Source: Nitrososphaeria archaeon
GTDB lineage: Archaea > Thermoproteota > Nitrososphaeria > JACIWG01
Direction of reading: 5' to 3'
DNA: 14,237 nucleotides
NCBI GenBank assembly: GCA_014361085.1
Contig: JACIWG010000024.1
Location: 1 to 14,237 of the forward strand
Part shown: positions 14,163 to 14,237 of the stretch, piece after piece
How the letters are laid out: the number at the start of each line of letters is the position of its first letter
Position numbering within the stretch: the stretch's first letter is position 1
Translations under genes and position numbers: made by a program
Notes under the pieces: model-generated
The model's input: the letters and a program-made list of their open reading frames with translations, nothing else
What the model was told of the DNA's origin: nothing
Databases searched by the model: none

Positions 14163-14237
14163 AACTAATTCGTATTTAACGTTTATCTTAATAAGCTTTA
14201 TTTAACACAATTTTTAAAGGCACTAAAAAATTTTGTT

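Overview
The window looks like a piece of an AT-rich archaeal chromosome, probably from a thermophile. The evidence is a HerA-NurA DNA-end-processing pair, relics of PIN-domain (VapC-type) toxins, an archaeal-type AAA ATPase with a DUF4143-like C-terminal part, extracytoplasmic proteins with Thr/Pro-rich linkers or N-terminal membrane anchors, and TATA-box promoters about 25 bases ahead of very short leaders. TTG starts are used in at least one well-supported case and probably more. I cannot place the lineage more precisely than Archaea.

Layout. (1) 1-3670, minus strand: a carbohydrate-uptake operon of the CUT1 ABC type. In transcription order it has a Tat-like, Thr-linker solute-binding protein, two permeases with EAA loops, and a Gfo/Idh/MocA sugar dehydrogenase that runs off the window. 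No ATPase subunit is seen. A short hairpin plus T-tract directly after the binding-protein gene could reduce transcription into the permeases. (2) 3671-5640: a spacer rich in inverted repeats, then a plus-strand, membrane-anchored clan GH-A-like glycoside hydrolase. It is flanked on both sides by decayed minus-strand PIN-domain genes. (3) 5644-5958: a small unrecognised membrane protein. (4) 6131-8872, minus strand: herA and nurA in a translationally overlapping pair, with a roughly 48-bp ATPase relic downstream. (5) 9046-10310: an AAA/DUF4143 ATPase pseudogene with one nonsense codon and at least three frameshifts. (6) 10505-11221, plus strand: a Tat-signal metallophosphoesterase, probably leaderless. 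(7) 11338-14152, minus strand: a branched-chain-amino-acid-type ABC cassette with binding protein, LivG and LivF. No LivH or LivM permease is visible.

How it fits together. The two ends are nutrient uptake (sugar import with an oxidoreductase, and LIV-type import). The middle is a DNA-repair pair set among degraded toxin and ATPase genes, a stretch that appears to collect and lose accessory genes. I do not see a convincing new multi-gene system. The most informative signals are the gene relics, which correct a start codon and explain apparent small genes, the shared ATPase relic, the nested inverted repeats upstream of the sugar operon, and the internal terminator-like element. I saw no CRISPR array, tRNA, rRNA or insertion sequence.
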